Positions 1-8,375 of a stretch of DNA of 38,065 nucleotides are shown piece after piece. The notes beneath the pieces are model-generated. The model had not been told where the DNA came from, ran no database searches, and saw only the letters and a program-made list of their open reading frames with translations. The stretch spans positions 1 to 38,065 of the forward strand of contig JAQWAC010000007.1 in the NCBI GenBank assembly GCA_028707875.1, written 5' to 3'. The position numbers and the translations under genes were made by a program. Within the stretch, counting starts at the first letter, position 1. Every line of letters begins with the position of its first letter. Source of the stretch: Candidatus Peribacteraceae bacterium (GTDB lineage: Bacteria > Patescibacteriota > Gracilibacteria > Peribacterales > Peribacteraceae).

Positions 1-511
1 CCAGAAGCGGCAGGAGCATGTGAAGCTGAAGCATCTCCGCCTTCTTTTTTTCTCCGCCGGAAAATCCATGGTTGAGAGACCGATCCGCGAAGGAAGGATC
101 AAGACCGAGCAATTTCATGCGTTCGGCAAGAAGCGCCTGAAACTTAATCGGGGAAATTTTCCGCAGAGAGGGATTGCGAACAGCCATCTGTGCATTGTAG
201 GCCGCAAAGAGAAAACTCCCGACGCTCACGCCGGCAATCTCCCGCGGATACTGAAAAGCAAGGAAGAGCCCCGCCCTTGCCCTCTCGTGCGGCTCCATCT
301 TCAGAAGATTCTTTCCGCGGAAAGTCACCGTTCCCTTGGTGATTTCATATCCCGGATGCCCCATGAGAGCATGAACCAGAGTGGATTTCCCGGCTCCGTT
401 GGGCCCCATGATCGCATGAACTTCACTTTCGCGAATCCCGAGCGAGACGCCGCGGACGATCTCCTTTCCTGCGACGGAAACGTGGAGGCCGCGAATGGAC
501 AGCAGATTCAC
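1..511 (-). CDS. sufC: Fe-S cluster assembly ATPase SufC, cut by the window edge
   Basis: SufC is the cytosolic ABC-type ATPase of the SUF iron-sulfur cluster assembly complex, which works with SufB and SufD. I read the reverse strand from a GTG at 511. It gives MNLLSIRGLHVSVAGKEIV, a Walker A motif GPNGAGKST at residues 36-44, a Q-loop FQYP at 86-89, and the SufC-type signature SGGEKKKAEMLQ near residue 150. About 170 residues are visible; Walker B, the H-loop and the C-terminus lie outside the window. No in-frame ATG lies close upstream. A GATACT box ends 6 bases before the GTG, matching the leaderless pattern of this region. The divergent neighbour is a 2Fe-2S ferredoxin, which fits an Fe-S theme. 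The family assignment is secure; the exact start is less so. Confidence 0.9.
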   Translation of the reverse strand, partial: MNLLSIRGLHVSVAGKEIVRGVSLGIRESEVHAIMGPNGAGKSTLVHALMGHPGYEITKGTVTFRGKNLLKMEPHERARAGLFLAFQYPREIAGVSVGSFLFAAYNAQMAVRNPSLRKISPIKFQALLAERMKLLGLDPSFADRSLNHGFSGGEKKKAEMLQLHMLLPLL

Positions 512-612
512 GTATTTAGTATCCCGTATTTCGTATGATGTATCTAGGAAATCAACATGAAGCCCGGAGAAAAATATACTGGATACAAAATATGGTATAC
601 GTAATACTACGG
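512..612. repeat. Divergent promoter region made of a TACGTATT inverted repeat (family A, copy 1)
   Basis: The whole sufC/ferredoxin gap consists of variants of the words GTATTTCGTAT and ATACAAAATATGG, arranged as imperfect inverted arms. A second copy of the same design fills the tsaB/glycosyltransferase gap at 7337-7428. The outer words provide GATACT (minus strand, 6 bases before sufC) and AATACT (603-608, 6 bases before the ferredoxin), so the repeat probably also holds both -10 elements. Confidence 0.6.
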
Positions 613-614
613 CC

Positions 615-890
615 ATGCCCAAAATTACCTTCATCGTCTCCGGAAAGGAAACCGTCATCGATGCCGAAGCAGGCAAGTCCGTGCTTGAAGTCGCACAGGC
701 CCATGGCATCCCCATGGAGGCAGCCTGCGGAGGGAACGGCTTCTGCGCCACCTGCAAGTGCAAGATCTCGAAAGGGATGGAGAATGCGAGCCCGCGAAAC
801 GATCGCGAGGAAGGAATGGGGGTCACGGAGGGAACGGACCGTTTGGGGTGCCAGACCGTGATCAACGGGGATATGACGGTGGAGCTGTAA
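615..890 (+). CDS. 2Fe-2S ferredoxin (adrenodoxin/plant-type fold)
   Basis: This 91-residue soluble electron carrier begins MPKITFIVSGKETVIDAEAG. It has the cluster ligands of the adrenodoxin class: C38, C44 and C47 (a C-x5-C-x2-C loop within ACGGNGFCATCKC), plus a distal C79 in RLGCQT. C49 is an extra cysteine. The length is typical of the family. It diverges from sufC across a repeat-built promoter region; AATACT lies 6 bases before the ATG and there is no Shine-Dalgarno sequence. Its partner reductase or enzyme is not in the window. It may donate electrons during Fe-S assembly, given the neighbour, but that is inference. Confidence 0.92.
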   Translation: MPKITFIVSGKETVIDAEAGKSVLEVAQAHGIPMEAACGGNGFCATCKCKISKGMENASPRNDREEGMGVTEGTDRLGCQTVINGDMTVEL

Positions 891-897
891 GAAGGAA

Positions 898-988
898 GGA
901 AGATATTGAAAGTACAGAAGGTACTGAAGGTGACCGGAAACTGTCGCCTACCTTCCTTGCCTTACCTTTAATACTTTTCATGCCTTCG
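898..988. repeat. Convergent-gap inverted repeat (family B, copy 1)
   Basis: The region between the convergent ferredoxin and TPR genes is built of GAAGGTACTGAAGG-like words on the left and CCTTCCTTGCCTTACC on the right, forming a long imperfect hairpin. Words of the same family (CCTTGCCTT, ACTTTTC) recur before dnaE at 24930-25015. It could act as a bidirectional terminator, but there is no strong T-run after a compact GC stem. Confidence 0.5.
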
Positions 989-990
989 TT

Positions 991-1755
991 CTAAGCTTTT
1001 GCGAGCGCAGAAATCTTCTTCTTCACCGATTCGTCATACGGTTCGAGCTTGTTGATGCGCCGGTACACCTCCTCCGCCCTGTCCGTGTGCCCCAGCTGGA
1101 GATAACACTCCGCGAGCAAATGCATGAGGGCCGTATCACGGGAGAGTCGCGCAATCGCCTTATCGAGAAGGGGCGCCGCCTCCTCGTATCGCTGCGCGGC
1201 GATGCAGGCGCGCCCCAGCGCCGCACTGCGTTCCGGCGCCTTTGGATCACGATTCAGGGCTTCCTGATAAGCAAAACAGGATTCCACATATTTCCCCTGA
1301 CGATAGTAGGCGAGCCCCAGATTCGCATGGTAGGAGATGTCATCGTGACGCTGGAGGAGCTGGCGATACATCGCTTCGGCCTTATGATCCCGATCCGTCA
1401 GAAGATAGAGCTTCGCAAGTTGGGCCTGCACATCGAATGCTTCCGGGTTGATCGTCAGCGCCTGAATGAACAGACGTTCGGCATCGTCAAATTTCATCTG
1501 CGCGAGGGCTTTTTCCGCCTCACGCGTGAGGGAACGCACCTGCTGCATCTCGATGGCGGAAACACGCGGGTTTTTCCTCGGCTTTTCGATCTTGGTTTCC
1601 TCCAGAATCACCGCTCCGCGCTCCTCCGCCAGATCCGTGCGCTGACGGATGCCGCGCACGAAGCGGCGGACGAAGTGATGTCGCATCACAACGCGCCCGC
1701 CGAGAATGAGGCAGATGCCAAGGAGCGAGCCGAAGAGGACGAGGACATAGACCAA
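991..1755 (-). CDS. Membrane-anchored TPR protein
   Basis: From a TTG start at 1755 the product is about 254 residues. A hydrophobic segment near residues 2-20 (LVYVLVLFGSLLGICLI) is followed by a basic stretch (MRHHFVRRFVRG), so the rest should face the cytoplasm. From about residue 75 the chain is four to five tetratricopeptide repeats, for example EAEKALAQMKFDDAERLF, YHANLGLAYYRQGKYVES and LMHLLAECYLQLGHTDRA. TPR arrays bind other proteins; the partner is unknown. The open frame continues to 1950 inside holB, but that extension lacks TPR character and overlaps another gene, so I prefer the TTG. A TAGCCT box lies 10 bases upstream of it. The family call is firm; the start is uncertain. Confidence 0.75.
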   Translation of the reverse strand: MVYVLVLFGSLLGICLILGGRVVMRHHFVRRFVRGIRQRTDLAEERGAVILEETKIEKPRKNPRVSAIEMQQVRSLTREAEKALAQMKFDDAERLFIQALTINPEAFDVQAQLAKLYLLTDRDHKAEAMYRQLLQRHDDISYHANLGLAYYRQGKYVESCFAYQEALNRDPKAPERSAALGRACIAAQRYEEAAPLLDKAIARLSRDTALMHLLAECYLQLGHTDRAEEVYRRINKLEPYDESVKKKISALAKA

Positions 1756-1822
1756 GGGGCAAAGGAGGCTAGCATTTGAGGCCCGCGGGGGCAAGGCACG
1801 GGCGGGGAATACCGGTGATTTC

Positions 1823-2788
1823 TTATCCGGTCCGCAGGGCAAACCTCTGCGAGAGAAGCTGACGATGAGCGTTCGTTTTGAGTCCCGCCACAAGCTCATG
1901 GAGAGCCCGCACGTGTTCCTGTTGCGCGGGAGCCTGCTCGCGCAGCGCAAGCGACAGGTGCAGGAGCAACTGATCCGATTCCGTTCCGCGTTCCCGAAGC
2001 GGTTCCAGAATCTTGAGCCTTTCCTTCAGAGTCCGTGCGCGCCAGAAAGAAATTGCCTTCGTGTGAACAAGACGATGCACGCGGAGCGTTTCCGGATCAC
2101 TCTTGAGCTCGTGCACGATGCCCGGAGCGCCCTGCGCGAGGTGCAGAATGAATTGCCGGTCATCTTCCGTCACACCTTCGAGCAGCGGATTGAGCTCGCG
2201 ATGTGCAAGAGGATGAAACCGGAACACACGCATGCGGGAGACGACGGTCGGCAGGAGCGACGTGAGCGCCTGTGTGGTAAAAAGGAAGACGAGAGGCGCA
2301 GGCGGCTCCTCAAGAATTTTCAGAAGAGCGTTCGCCGCCTCCGCGTGCATGCGCTCCACCGAACGAATGATGCAGCAGCGGAACGGCGCCGTGGAAGTCT
2401 CCCCCAGACGTTCCTGAAGAGCGCGAATATCGTCGATACCGATCACATCGGTCCGTGCCGCAGGCTTCTTGCTGCGATGTTGCTGGGGGGCGTTGGAAGT
2501 CTGGGCGATGATGTCCCAATCTTCACAGATATCTTCAATCCAGAGCTGATCCAGAACGAAGAAATCCGGATGTGTGAGACGCTCGAAGGAATGACGGGAA
2601 CGCTCGATCTCCGCGGAAGGCAGACCGTGCGTGATGAGTTGTAGTGCGAACCAGCGTGCAAGCGTCATTTTGCCCAAATGACGTGATCCTGCGAAGAGGT
2701 ACGCATGACTGACGTTGCCCGACTGAAGATCGGTCAGAAGTTCGCGGCGAATCGCCTCGTGCCCGACAATGCCTTTCACTTTCGACAT
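1823..2788 (-). CDS. holB: DNA polymerase III delta' subunit
   Basis: The delta' subunit is part of the clamp-loader complex that opens the beta sliding clamp. The 321-residue product begins MSKVKGIVGHEAIRRELL. It has a degenerate P-loop GSRHLGKMT (34-42), the diagnostic delta' segment EAANALLKILEEPP (150-163), and VVSRM (182-186) as the SRC-like sensor. The Ser/Thr after the P-loop lysine is replaced by Met, as expected for a delta' that does not hydrolyse ATP. I see no four-cysteine zinc module, which many delta' proteins carry. A GTG 18 bases upstream could extend it, but the ATG at 2788 has TACCAT 8 bases before it. It is transcribed ahead of the TPR gene. Confidence 0.88.
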   Translation of the reverse strand: MSKVKGIVGHEAIRRELLTDLQSGNVSHAYLFAGSRHLGKMTLARWFALQLITHGLPSAEIERSRHSFERLTHPDFFVLDQLWIEDICEDWDIIAQTSNAPQQHRSKKPAARTDVIGIDDIRALQERLGETSTAPFRCCIIRSVERMHAEAANALLKILEEPPAPLVFLFTTQALTSLLPTVVSRMRVFRFHPLAHRELNPLLEGVTEDDRQFILHLAQGAPGIVHELKSDPETLRVHRLVHTKAISFWRARTLKERLKILEPLRERGTESDQLLLHLSLALREQAPAQQEHVRALHELVAGLKTNAHRQLLSQRFALRTG

Positions 2789-2796
2789 GGGGAGAC

Positions 2797-2802
2797 ATGG
2801 TA
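2797..2802 (-). promoter_or_regulatory. Putative -10 box for holB
   Basis: TACCAT on the minus strand ends 8 bases before the ATG at 2788. No clear -35 element or Shine-Dalgarno is visible. It fits the TANNNT-plus-short-gap pattern seen before many genes here. Confidence 0.45.
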
Positions 2803-2877
2803 GCACGAAGAGAAGGCCGGATGGCTCTTTTTCCCTACGCCATAAACCCTATCCCTACACCCCGACTCCGTGGCACT

Positions 2878-3477
2878 TCATGTATCGCTTCCCAAATCCT
2901 CCTGAGGAAAGGATAAGCCGAATTTATCCCGTAGTTTCCGACGAGTCTTCTGCAAAAAGGCTGCTTGTTTTTGCGTTAATGGTGTCGGCGGCGCTGAAAT
3001 TGCCTCGAGTGCGTCGTACGACAACATCAGCCGCACAATCTCTTCTGAACGCGGCTCAACGATCGCCACTTCAAATGCCACCTCTTCGGACATCAGAACG
3101 GAGGTCCCGTCAGAGCGAGCCATGACCCCCTCTCCATCCGTTTCGTGAATGGAAACAACTCCGTGCTGATGCGACGCGCTGCCCCCGCGATCCCTCCATT
3201 CCCGCATACCCGCACTGACAATATCGCCGGAAAGCGGAAGATGAAAAGGAATGAGTTCATTCAAAGGAATATTGGTATCAAGAGCCAATTCCAACAGTTG
3301 TGCCCTTGTGTGTTCTGCGCAGTAGGCGACTGCGTCTGCATCTGACAAAGTCGTGGCTATGTTAAGTAACCGCACAACATGAGTACACAATTGGTCTCTG
3401 GTCATTCCGAGTAATGAATCACCACCTCCAAAAAGGGGCGGCAGGTCTCCTTCGGATTCAGGGGAAGGAATTTCCAT
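2878..3477 (-). CDS. Unknown soluble protein
   Basis: The product is 199 residues with no signal peptide or membrane segment, and I do not recognise a family. The N-terminal half looks helical (DQLCTHVVRLLNIATTLSD, TRAQLLELALD). The middle is strand-like and rich in Ser, Gly and His (SASHQHGVVSIHETDGEG). The C-terminus is basic and helical (LTQKQAAFLQKTRRKLRDKFG). It begins 12 bases after the secA stop, and TATATT lies 6 bases before its ATG, so it may have its own promoter as well as read-through from secA. Codon use matches its neighbours. Confidence 0.7.
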   Translation of the reverse strand: MEIPSPESEGDLPPLFGGGDSLLGMTRDQLCTHVVRLLNIATTLSDADAVAYCAEHTRAQLLELALDTNIPLNELIPFHLPLSGDIVSAGMREWRDRGGSASHQHGVVSIHETDGEGVMARSDGTSVLMSEEVAFEVAIVEPRSEEIVRLMLSYDALEAISAPPTPLTQKQAAFLQKTRRKLRDKFGLSFPQEDLGSDT

Positions 3478-3483
3478 AGGAGG

Positions 3484-3489
3484 AATATA
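3484..3489 (-). promoter_or_regulatory. Putative -10 box between secA and the 199-residue gene
   Basis: TATATT on the minus strand lies directly after the secA stop codon and 6 bases before the next ATG. The gap reads CCTCCT, so there is no Shine-Dalgarno sequence. Confidence 0.45.
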
Positions 3490-6225
3490 TTACTCCGCTT
3501 TTCCGTGGCACTTTTTATACTTCTTCCCGCTTCCGCACGGACACGGATCATTCCGTCCGACATTCGTCGATTTAAGAGGCTTTCCCGCCGGAATCGGCTT
3601 ACCGGAATCCCCCGGCTGCGGCGTGAGGAGGGAGGCTCCGCTCTCCTGTGACTTTGGCCCCTGCGCCGTACCGACTCCCGTCTGCAATCCGGATGCGATC
3701 TGATCTTCATTCGTCTGGAGCGATGCCAGATCCTCCTGCGCCTGCGTGAGGAGGACACGTGCTTTGAATTCGGCAAAGTCCACCTGCAGAAGCGTACGCA
3801 CGATGGTGGAATCGATCGTCGTGATGAGCTGGTGGAACCGGCGGAAGCCCTGATCCTTGTACTCCACGAGCGGATCACGCTGCGCATACCCCGCGAACGC
3901 CACCTGCTCCCGCAGATGCGCCATGTCATCGATGTGGTCCATCCAGTGCGCATCAATGGAACGGAGCGTCACAAGGCGCTCGGCCTGCGCCACGGTCACA
4001 GGATCATCCTCCTTGCATTTCTCCTCATAGAATCGCTGCACGGTCTTCGTAAGTGCTTCCGTGAGCTCGGAGGGTTCGGCAAAGTTCTTGAGCTTCTCCG
4101 GAGTGATGATTTCCGCGAAAGCGGGATGCAATGTCGCCACGCTCTCCGTGATTTCTTTGATATTCCACTCACCCGGATCGTCACCGCTCGCATGCACACG
4201 CACAATACCTTCCATTTCACGGGCAATCGCCGCAAGGACATCCTGATGCAGCGGCTGCGCATCGATGGCCCCTTCCTCCTTGTCTCCCTTTTCCGCCGCG
4301 GCGATCCTCTCCAGAATCTTCTGGCGTCGCAGGTAGATGATCTGGCGATGCTTGTTCATCACGTCGTCGTACTGCACCACATGACGACGCAGATCGAAGT
4401 TGCGTCCCTCCACTTTCTTCTGTGCACTCTCGATGGAACGCGAGACGATGCCGTTTTCCAGCGGTACATCATCGGGCACATGGAGACGCTCCATCATCGA
4501 CTTCAGACGATCGCCGCCGAAGAGCCGCATAAGGTCATCCTCCATGGAGACGAAGAACTGACTCTCCCCCGGATCGCCCTGACGTCCGCTGCGACCGCGG
4601 AGCTGATTGTCGATGCGTCGTGCTTCGTGTCGTTCCGTCCCGAGGATGCAGAGTCCGCCGAGCGCGGCCACGCCCTCCCCCAGTTTGATGTCCGTTCCGC
4701 GTCCCGCCATGTTCGTCGCGATCGTGATGGTGCCCTTCTGACCCGCATTCGCCACGATCTCAGCTTCCTTTTCGTGCTGCTTGGCATTGAGCACCGAGTG
4801 AACGATTTTCTCACGGTTGAGGAGTGCGCTCATCGCCTCCGATTTCTCGATGGACGTCGTACCGATGAGCACCGGCTGCCCTTTGGCATGTTTCTCCTGT
4901 GCGATTTTGGCCACCGCCATGAATTTGGCTTCCACAGTGCGATAAATCGCATCGGCTTTGTCGTCGCGCACCATCGGCTTGTTGGTGGGGATGGTGACGA
5001 CGCGCAGTTTGTAGATGGTTTCGAATTCCTCTTCTTCCGTCTTGGCAGTTCCAGTCATACCCGCAAGCTTGGAGAACAAACGGAAGTAATTCTGAAACGT
5101 GATGGTGGCGAGTGTCTTTGATTCGCGTTGCACCTCCACGCCCACTTTGGCCTCAATCGCCTGATGCAGACCGTGACTGTAGCGGCGGCCTTCCATCAGA
5201 CGTCCGGTAAATTCGTCAACGATGATGATTTCTCCCTCCTTCACCACATAATCCACGTCGCGCAGGTAGATCGCATGTGCCCGCAATGCCTGTTCGATGT
5301 GATGCACTTCCTCGAATCCTTTTTCCGTATAGATGTTCTCGATTCCCAGAAGTTCCTCCATCTTCTTCACACCTTCTTCCGTCAGGACGGCGGTGCGCTG
5401 CTTCTCATCGCGATTGTAGTGCACGTTCTCCTGCAGCTGACCCACGAGCGAGGAGTACTGCAGATACTTCTGCGTGGATTCCTCGGCGGGCTGGCTGATG
5501 ATGAGCGGCGTGCGCGCCTCATCGACGAGAATCGAGTCCACTTCGTCCACGATCGCGTAGTTGAGCCCGCGCTGCACCTGCCGCGAAAGGGATGTCACCA
5601 TGTTGTCGCGCAGGTAATCGAATCCGAATTCGTTGTTGGTGCCGTAGGTGACATCGCACGCATACGCCGCAACGCGCTCCTCATTGCTCTTCTCATGCAC
5701 GATCACGCCCACCGTGAGACCCAGCGCCTCGTAGAGGAGCCCCATCCATGTGGAATCGCGCTTGGCGAGGTAATCGTTCACGGTGACGACGTGCACGCCT
5801 TTCCCCGTGAGCGCATTCAGATACACCGGCAGCGTACAGACGAGCGTCTTTCCTTCCCCTGTTCTCATCTCCGCGATGTTCCCCTGATGCAGCACGATGC
5901 CGCCAAGGATCTGCACATCAAAAGGCACCATATCCCACCGGAATTCCTGCTTCCCCAGGGAAGCTTTTCTGTCCGATGCCTTGAGGAGCTCACATGCCCG
6001 GATGGCGGTGGCAAAGGCTTCCGGCAACAGCGCATCCAGTGACTCGCCCTTGGCCACGCGATCCCTGAACTCCTGCGTCTTGGCGGGGAGCGTCTCCAGT
6101 GTCAGGGCACGGATCTTCGGATCTTCGCCGGCTTTGCGAACCTCCGCCACGATCGGCCGGATCTTCTTGAGTTCCTTCTCGTTGGGATCTGCAAGAAAAC
6201 GATTGATGAATTCAACGACGCCCAT
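3490..6225 (-). CDS. secA: Protein translocase ATPase SecA
   Basis: SecA drives unfolded preproteins through SecYEG at the cytoplasmic membrane. The 911-residue product is of normal length. It has Walker A RTGEGKT (121-127), the DEAD-type Walker [13 protein letters not shown] (near 225), the helicase-like motif [16 protein letters not shown] in the second nucleotide-binding fold, and a C-terminal SEC-C zinc motif ([17 protein letters not shown]) after a flexible linker. I chose the ATG at 6225; a GTG two codons upstream is also in frame. TACCCT lies 8 bases before the ATG. It is the only Sec component in the window and would serve the exported proteins at 15764-24917. Confidence 0.97.
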   Translation of the reverse strand: MGVVEFINRFLADPNEKELKKIRPIVAEVRKAGEDPKIRALTLETLPAKTQEFRDRVAKGESLDALLPEAFATAIRACELLKASDRKASLGKQEFRWDMVPFDVQILGGIVLHQGNIAEMRTGEGKTLVCTLPVYLNALTGKGVHVVTVNDYLAKRDSTWMGLLYEALGLTVGVIVHEKSNEERVAAYACDVTYGTNNEFGFDYLRDNMVTSLSRQVQRGLNYAIVDEVDSILVDEARTPLIISQPAEESTQKYLQYSSLVGQLQENVHYNRDEKQRTAVLTEEGVKKMEELLGIENIYTEKGFEEVHHIEQALRAHAIYLRDVDYVVKEGEIIIVDEFTGRLMEGRRYSHGLHQAIEAKVGVEVQRESKTLATITFQNYFRLFSKLAGMTGTAKTEEEEFETIYKLRVVTIPTNKPMVRDDKADAIYRTVEAKFMAVAKIAQEKHAKGQPVLIGTTSIEKSEAMSALLNREKIVHSVLNAKQHEKEAEIVANAGQKGTITIATNMAGRGTDIKLGEGVAALGGLCILGTERHEARRIDNQLRGRSGRQGDPGESQFFVSMEDDLMRLFGGDRLKSMMERLHVPDDVPLENGIVSRSIESAQKKVEGRNFDLRRHVVQYDDVMNKHRQIIYLRRQKILERIAAAEKGDKEEGAIDAQPLHQDVLAAIAREMEGIVRVHASGDDPGEWNIKEITESVATLHPAFAEIITPEKLKNFAEPSELTEALTKTVQRFYEEKCKEDDPVTVAQAERLVTLRSIDAHWMDHIDDMAHLREQVAFAGYAQRDPLVEYKDQGFRRFHQLITTIDSTIVRTLLQVDFAEFKARVLLTQAQEDLASLQTNEDQIASGLQTGVGTAQGPKSQESGASLLTPQPGDSGKPIPAGKPLKSTNVGRNDPCPCGSGKKYKKCHGKAE

Positions 6226-6233
6226 GTGCACAC

Positions 6234-6239
6234 AGGGTA
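6234..6239 (-). promoter_or_regulatory. Putative -10 box for secA
   Basis: TACCCT on the minus strand ends 8 bases before the secA ATG, with no Shine-Dalgarno between. Confidence 0.4.
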
Positions 6240-6297
6240 CCAGAGGATCCGTGAATCGTACGAGAAACGCGGATTATCTTTTTGGCGAATATCACGG

Positions 6298-6660
6298 CTA
6301 TTCGTGATTGTCCGGCGATGTCGCCTCCTGAATCGCTCTTACCACGGAATCCGTGATCCATTGAATATTCAGAACGTTCGATGCGGAGAGATCAAGCTGC
6401 AGACCCGTTTTTTCTTCAATGGCATGGATGAGGCCGATTTTCTGTCTGGAGGAAGTGACGGATTGAAGCGTCTTATCAAGTGCATCTGCATCGGCTGGAG
6501 GATCGACGGGAAGAACGTTACCGATCATCCACTCGTGCACCATGAGCGTAACGGTTGTCTGTAATTGCTGTGTGGTGAGAGCCGCCAATTCTCCGGCCGT
6601 GTATTGTCCGGGGGCAAGGTCGTCTCCAATATGTTCTCCGGCAGGCAATGAATCGTTCAT
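6298..6660 (-). CDS. Small protein with an acyl-carrier-like C-terminal half
   Basis: This 120-residue acidic, soluble protein is not clearly a known family. Residues from about 70 onward (SSRQKIGLIHAIEEKTGLQL, then NVLNIQWITDSVVRAIQE) follow the helix II to helix IV pattern of acyl carrier proteins. A serine in SSR falls where the DSL phosphopantetheine serine would be, but the DSL signature itself is absent. It could be an unmodified ACP-like fold or a chance resemblance. It lies between tsaB and secA on the same strand and has a recognisable promoter at 6682-6709. There are no fatty-acid or polyketide genes nearby. Confidence 0.6.
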   Translation of the reverse strand: MNDSLPAGEHIGDDLAPGQYTAGELAALTTQQLQTTVTLMVHEWMIGNVLPVDPPADADALDKTLQSVTSSRQKIGLIHAIEEKTGLQLDLSASNVLNIQWITDSVVRAIQEATSPDNHE

Positions 6661-6681
6661 GGAAAAGTTGGGAAGTACGCC

Positions 6682-6709
6682 AGACTAGCCCTCTGCAGAA
6701 ACCCGTCAA
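6682..6709 (-). promoter_or_regulatory. Sigma70-type promoter for the ACP-like gene
   Basis: On the minus strand, TTGACG (6709-6704) and TAGTCT (6687-6682) are separated by 16 bases. The ATG follows 21 bases after the -10, which leaves a short leader of about 14 bases. Confidence 0.55.
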
Positions 6710-6725
6710 GGTTTTAAAGGTACTG

Positions 6726-7334
6726 TCAGCCCTCCCGTCCGTACCACGGAGTGAGCAAGGAAGCCGTGAATGCCTGCTTTGCCAAAAAGCCGGAAAGAAT
6801 CTCTTCAGTTGATTTCGTCTCTGCAGGAATGAACCCTTTTTCGGACAGAACTTTCTCGTGCTCCGGAATGAGCTCCCCGACCCACTGAGCACCTTTTGGC
6901 AATTCCTTCTCCGCGACATCGAGCATGACATGCGTCGCCTCCGGCCACTGCCTTGCGTACACGCCGAACCCGCGAATGAAGAGCTCGTGTTTCTTGGTGG
7001 AGTGCAACCAAAGAATATCGTTCTCACTGCACTGGGCCTTTTTCAGATCACTCAGGTGAACGCCCGTCCCCGGGATCTTCAAACGGTGAACGAGCGTATT
7101 CACCAGCGCCACCGCCACACGCAGACTCGTGAAGCCGCCGGGTCCCGTGACACAGGCTACCTGCGTCAGATCTTCAAAGGACCAGCCGGATTTCTTCAGC
7201 AGATTTTCCAGCAAGGGCAGAAGTTCCTGATCGCCGACGCGATGGTCCACCGGCTCCGATGCAACAACTGCATCGCCGATGACACAGGCAAGGAGGCCGG
7301 AGTGAGAAGCCAGGTCGAGAAAGAGGGTGCGCAT
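6726..7334 (-). CDS. tsaB: tRNA t6A37 synthesis protein TsaB
   Basis: TsaB is the pseudo-ASKHA scaffold that pairs with TsaD to transfer threonylcarbamoyl to adenosine 37 of ANN-decoding tRNAs. The 202-residue product begins MRTLFLDLASHSGLLACVIG, the family's N-terminal nucleotide-fold hairpin. It carries GPGGFTSLRV (64-73), matching the GPGSFTGLRIG hallmark. The length is typical of bacterial TsaB. An open frame extends upstream to 7499 but overlaps the divergent glycosyltransferase, so the ATG at 7334 is the sensible start. tsaC for the same pathway lies at 28813. The gene starts inside a family A repeat. Confidence 0.9.
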   Translation of the reverse strand: MRTLFLDLASHSGLLACVIGDAVVASEPVDHRVGDQELLPLLENLLKKSGWSFEDLTQVACVTGPGGFTSLRVAVALVNTLVHRLKIPGTGVHLSDLKKAQCSENDILWLHSTKKHELFIRGFGVYARQWPEATHVMLDVAEKELPKGAQWVGELIPEHEKVLSEKGFIPAETKSTEEILSGFLAKQAFTASLLTPWYGREG

Positions 7335-7336
7335 GG

Positions 7337-7428
7337 CTGCGTATTGCGTATGAAGTATTCCGTATTTTGTATACCAAAGCCATATCCTCCTCTGGATACC
7401 TAATACGTTATACGAAATACTAGATACG
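7337..7428. repeat. Divergent promoter region made of a TACGTATT inverted repeat (family A, copy 2)
   Basis: The gap between tsaB and the glycosyltransferase repeats the design of 512-612: GTATTCCGTATTTTGTATACC on the left and GGATACCTAATACGTTATACG further right. AATACT (7416-7421) ends 7 bases before the glycosyltransferase ATG. Both copies in the window sit in divergent gaps. Confidence 0.6.
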
Positions 7429-8355
7429 ATGAGCTCCCTCTCCATCATCATCCCCACACACCGGCGCGCCGACATCCTCGCGCAGTGTCTGGAACACATC
7501 GAACGGCAAACTGTTGCCGATCAGATCGAGGTTATCGTCGTGAGCGACGGGCACGATGACAAGACCGCTGAACTCTTCGCCAAGAAGACATGGCGCATGC
7601 CGCTGCAATTTTTGGAAATTGAGAAGAGCCAGCAGGGCGTGGCACGCAATCGCGGCGTGGAGCGTGCTTCCGCGCCTCTCGTGCTCTTTGTGGGCGACGA
7701 TATGTTCCTTGCGCCTGATGCGTGCGAAGCGCATGTGTGCGCACATGCGCAATGGAAAATGGAAAATGGAAAATGGAAAAATACTGACGAGGAAAATAAA
7801 GGTATCCATTATCCATTATCCATTATCCATTCGAGGGTGGCCGTTCTGGGCTTCGTCACCTGGGATCCCTCATTGGAAATCAACTCCGTCATGCGCTGGC
7901 TGGAGGAAAGCGGCTGGCAGTTCGGCTACCCGAAGATCCGAAAGTATGCCGGGGCGTTCCTCCCGACGGATATTCAGGCGGATTTCACCTACACGAGCCA
8001 CATCAGTCTCCCGACTGCCATTGCCCGACAATTCCCCTTCCGTGAAGACGCTCTCCTCTACGGCTGGGAAGATATTGAGTGGGGGATGCGGCTCCGCGAT
8101 GCCGGCGTGCATCTCTTTTATGAACCAAAGGCGAAGATTCTGCATCACCACCACCTCACGCCTGAACAATCTCTGAAACGCATGGAAACGCTGGGGCAAT
8201 CCGTCGTTCGCATGGCGAACGTTGTGCCGGAATTCCGGAAGAAAATCGCGCCGTGGAAAATGATGATAAGCCGGCTGCTCTCGTTGTTCCCGACGACGGA
8301 TGGAGTGCACCGCCGCGCATTCCTCCGCGGGATAAGGAGCGCACGGAATGAATGA
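7429..8355 (+). CDS. Family 2 glycosyltransferase with a repeat-derived insert
   Basis: This is a GT-A fold glycosyltransferase, probably inverting and acting on the cytoplasmic face; donor and acceptor are unknown. Seen in the 308 residues: SIIIPTHRR (5-13), VVSDGHDD (37-44), an ARNRG loop (72-76), a DXD-like GDDMF (89-93) and the C-terminal acceptor motif GWEDIEWGMRLRDAG. Residues about 107-136 (reading KMENGKWK, then HYPLSIIHS) come from the ATTATCC repeat at 7751-7833 and look like a tolerated in-frame insertion between the DXD region and the next core strand (VAVLGFVTWD). There is no transmembrane helix. Its stop overlaps a possible upstream ftsW start, so the genes may be coupled. Confidence 0.88.
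   Translation: MSSLSIIIPTHRRADILAQCLEHIERQTVADQIEVIVVSDGHDDKTAELFAKKTWRMPLQFLEIEKSQQGVARNRGVERASAPLVLFVGDDMFLAPDACEAHVCAHAQWKMENGKWKNTDEENKGIHYPLSIIHSRVAVLGFVTWDPSLEINSVMRWLEESGWQFGYPKIRKYAGAFLPTDIQADFTYTSHISLPTAIARQFPFREDALLYGWEDIEWGMRLRDAGVHLFYEPKAKILHHHHLTPEQSLKRMETLGQSVVRMANVVPEFRKKIAPWKMMISRLLSLFPTTDGVHRRAFLRGIRSARNE
7751..7833. repeat. ATTATCC inverted repeat inside a coding region (family D, copy 1)
   Basis: The left arm is four iterations of AATGGAAA (7751-7780) and the right arm is four of TATCCATT (7803-7833), about 22 bases apart. The arms are inverse complements except for a regular A/T mismatch in each unit. The repeat is translated in frame within the glycosyltransferase. Confidence 0.8.
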
Positions 8356-8361
8356 GCGTGG

Positions 8362-8367
8362 TATGCT
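8362..8367 (+). promoter_or_regulatory. Putative -10 box for ftsW
   Basis: TATGCT ends 8 bases before the ATG at 8376, supporting that start over the earlier ATG at 8352. Confidence 0.35.
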
Positions 8368-8375
8368 CTGGGTCC

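Noticed and set aside
20-538. 172-codon plus-strand frame at the left edge
   Set aside because: The opposite strand encodes a clear SufC with Walker A and signature motifs.
3832-6042. Long plus-strand open frames (429 and 304 codons) opposite secA
   Set aside because: They are antisense shadows of a clear secA; the His/Arg-rich translation lacks any family pattern.
7335-7499. N-terminal extension of TsaB
   Set aside because: It would overlap the divergent glycosyltransferase and consists of translated repeat.
7751-7833. Possible CRISPR array
   Set aside because: The repeated units are contiguous 8-base words with no spacers and no cas genes nearby.
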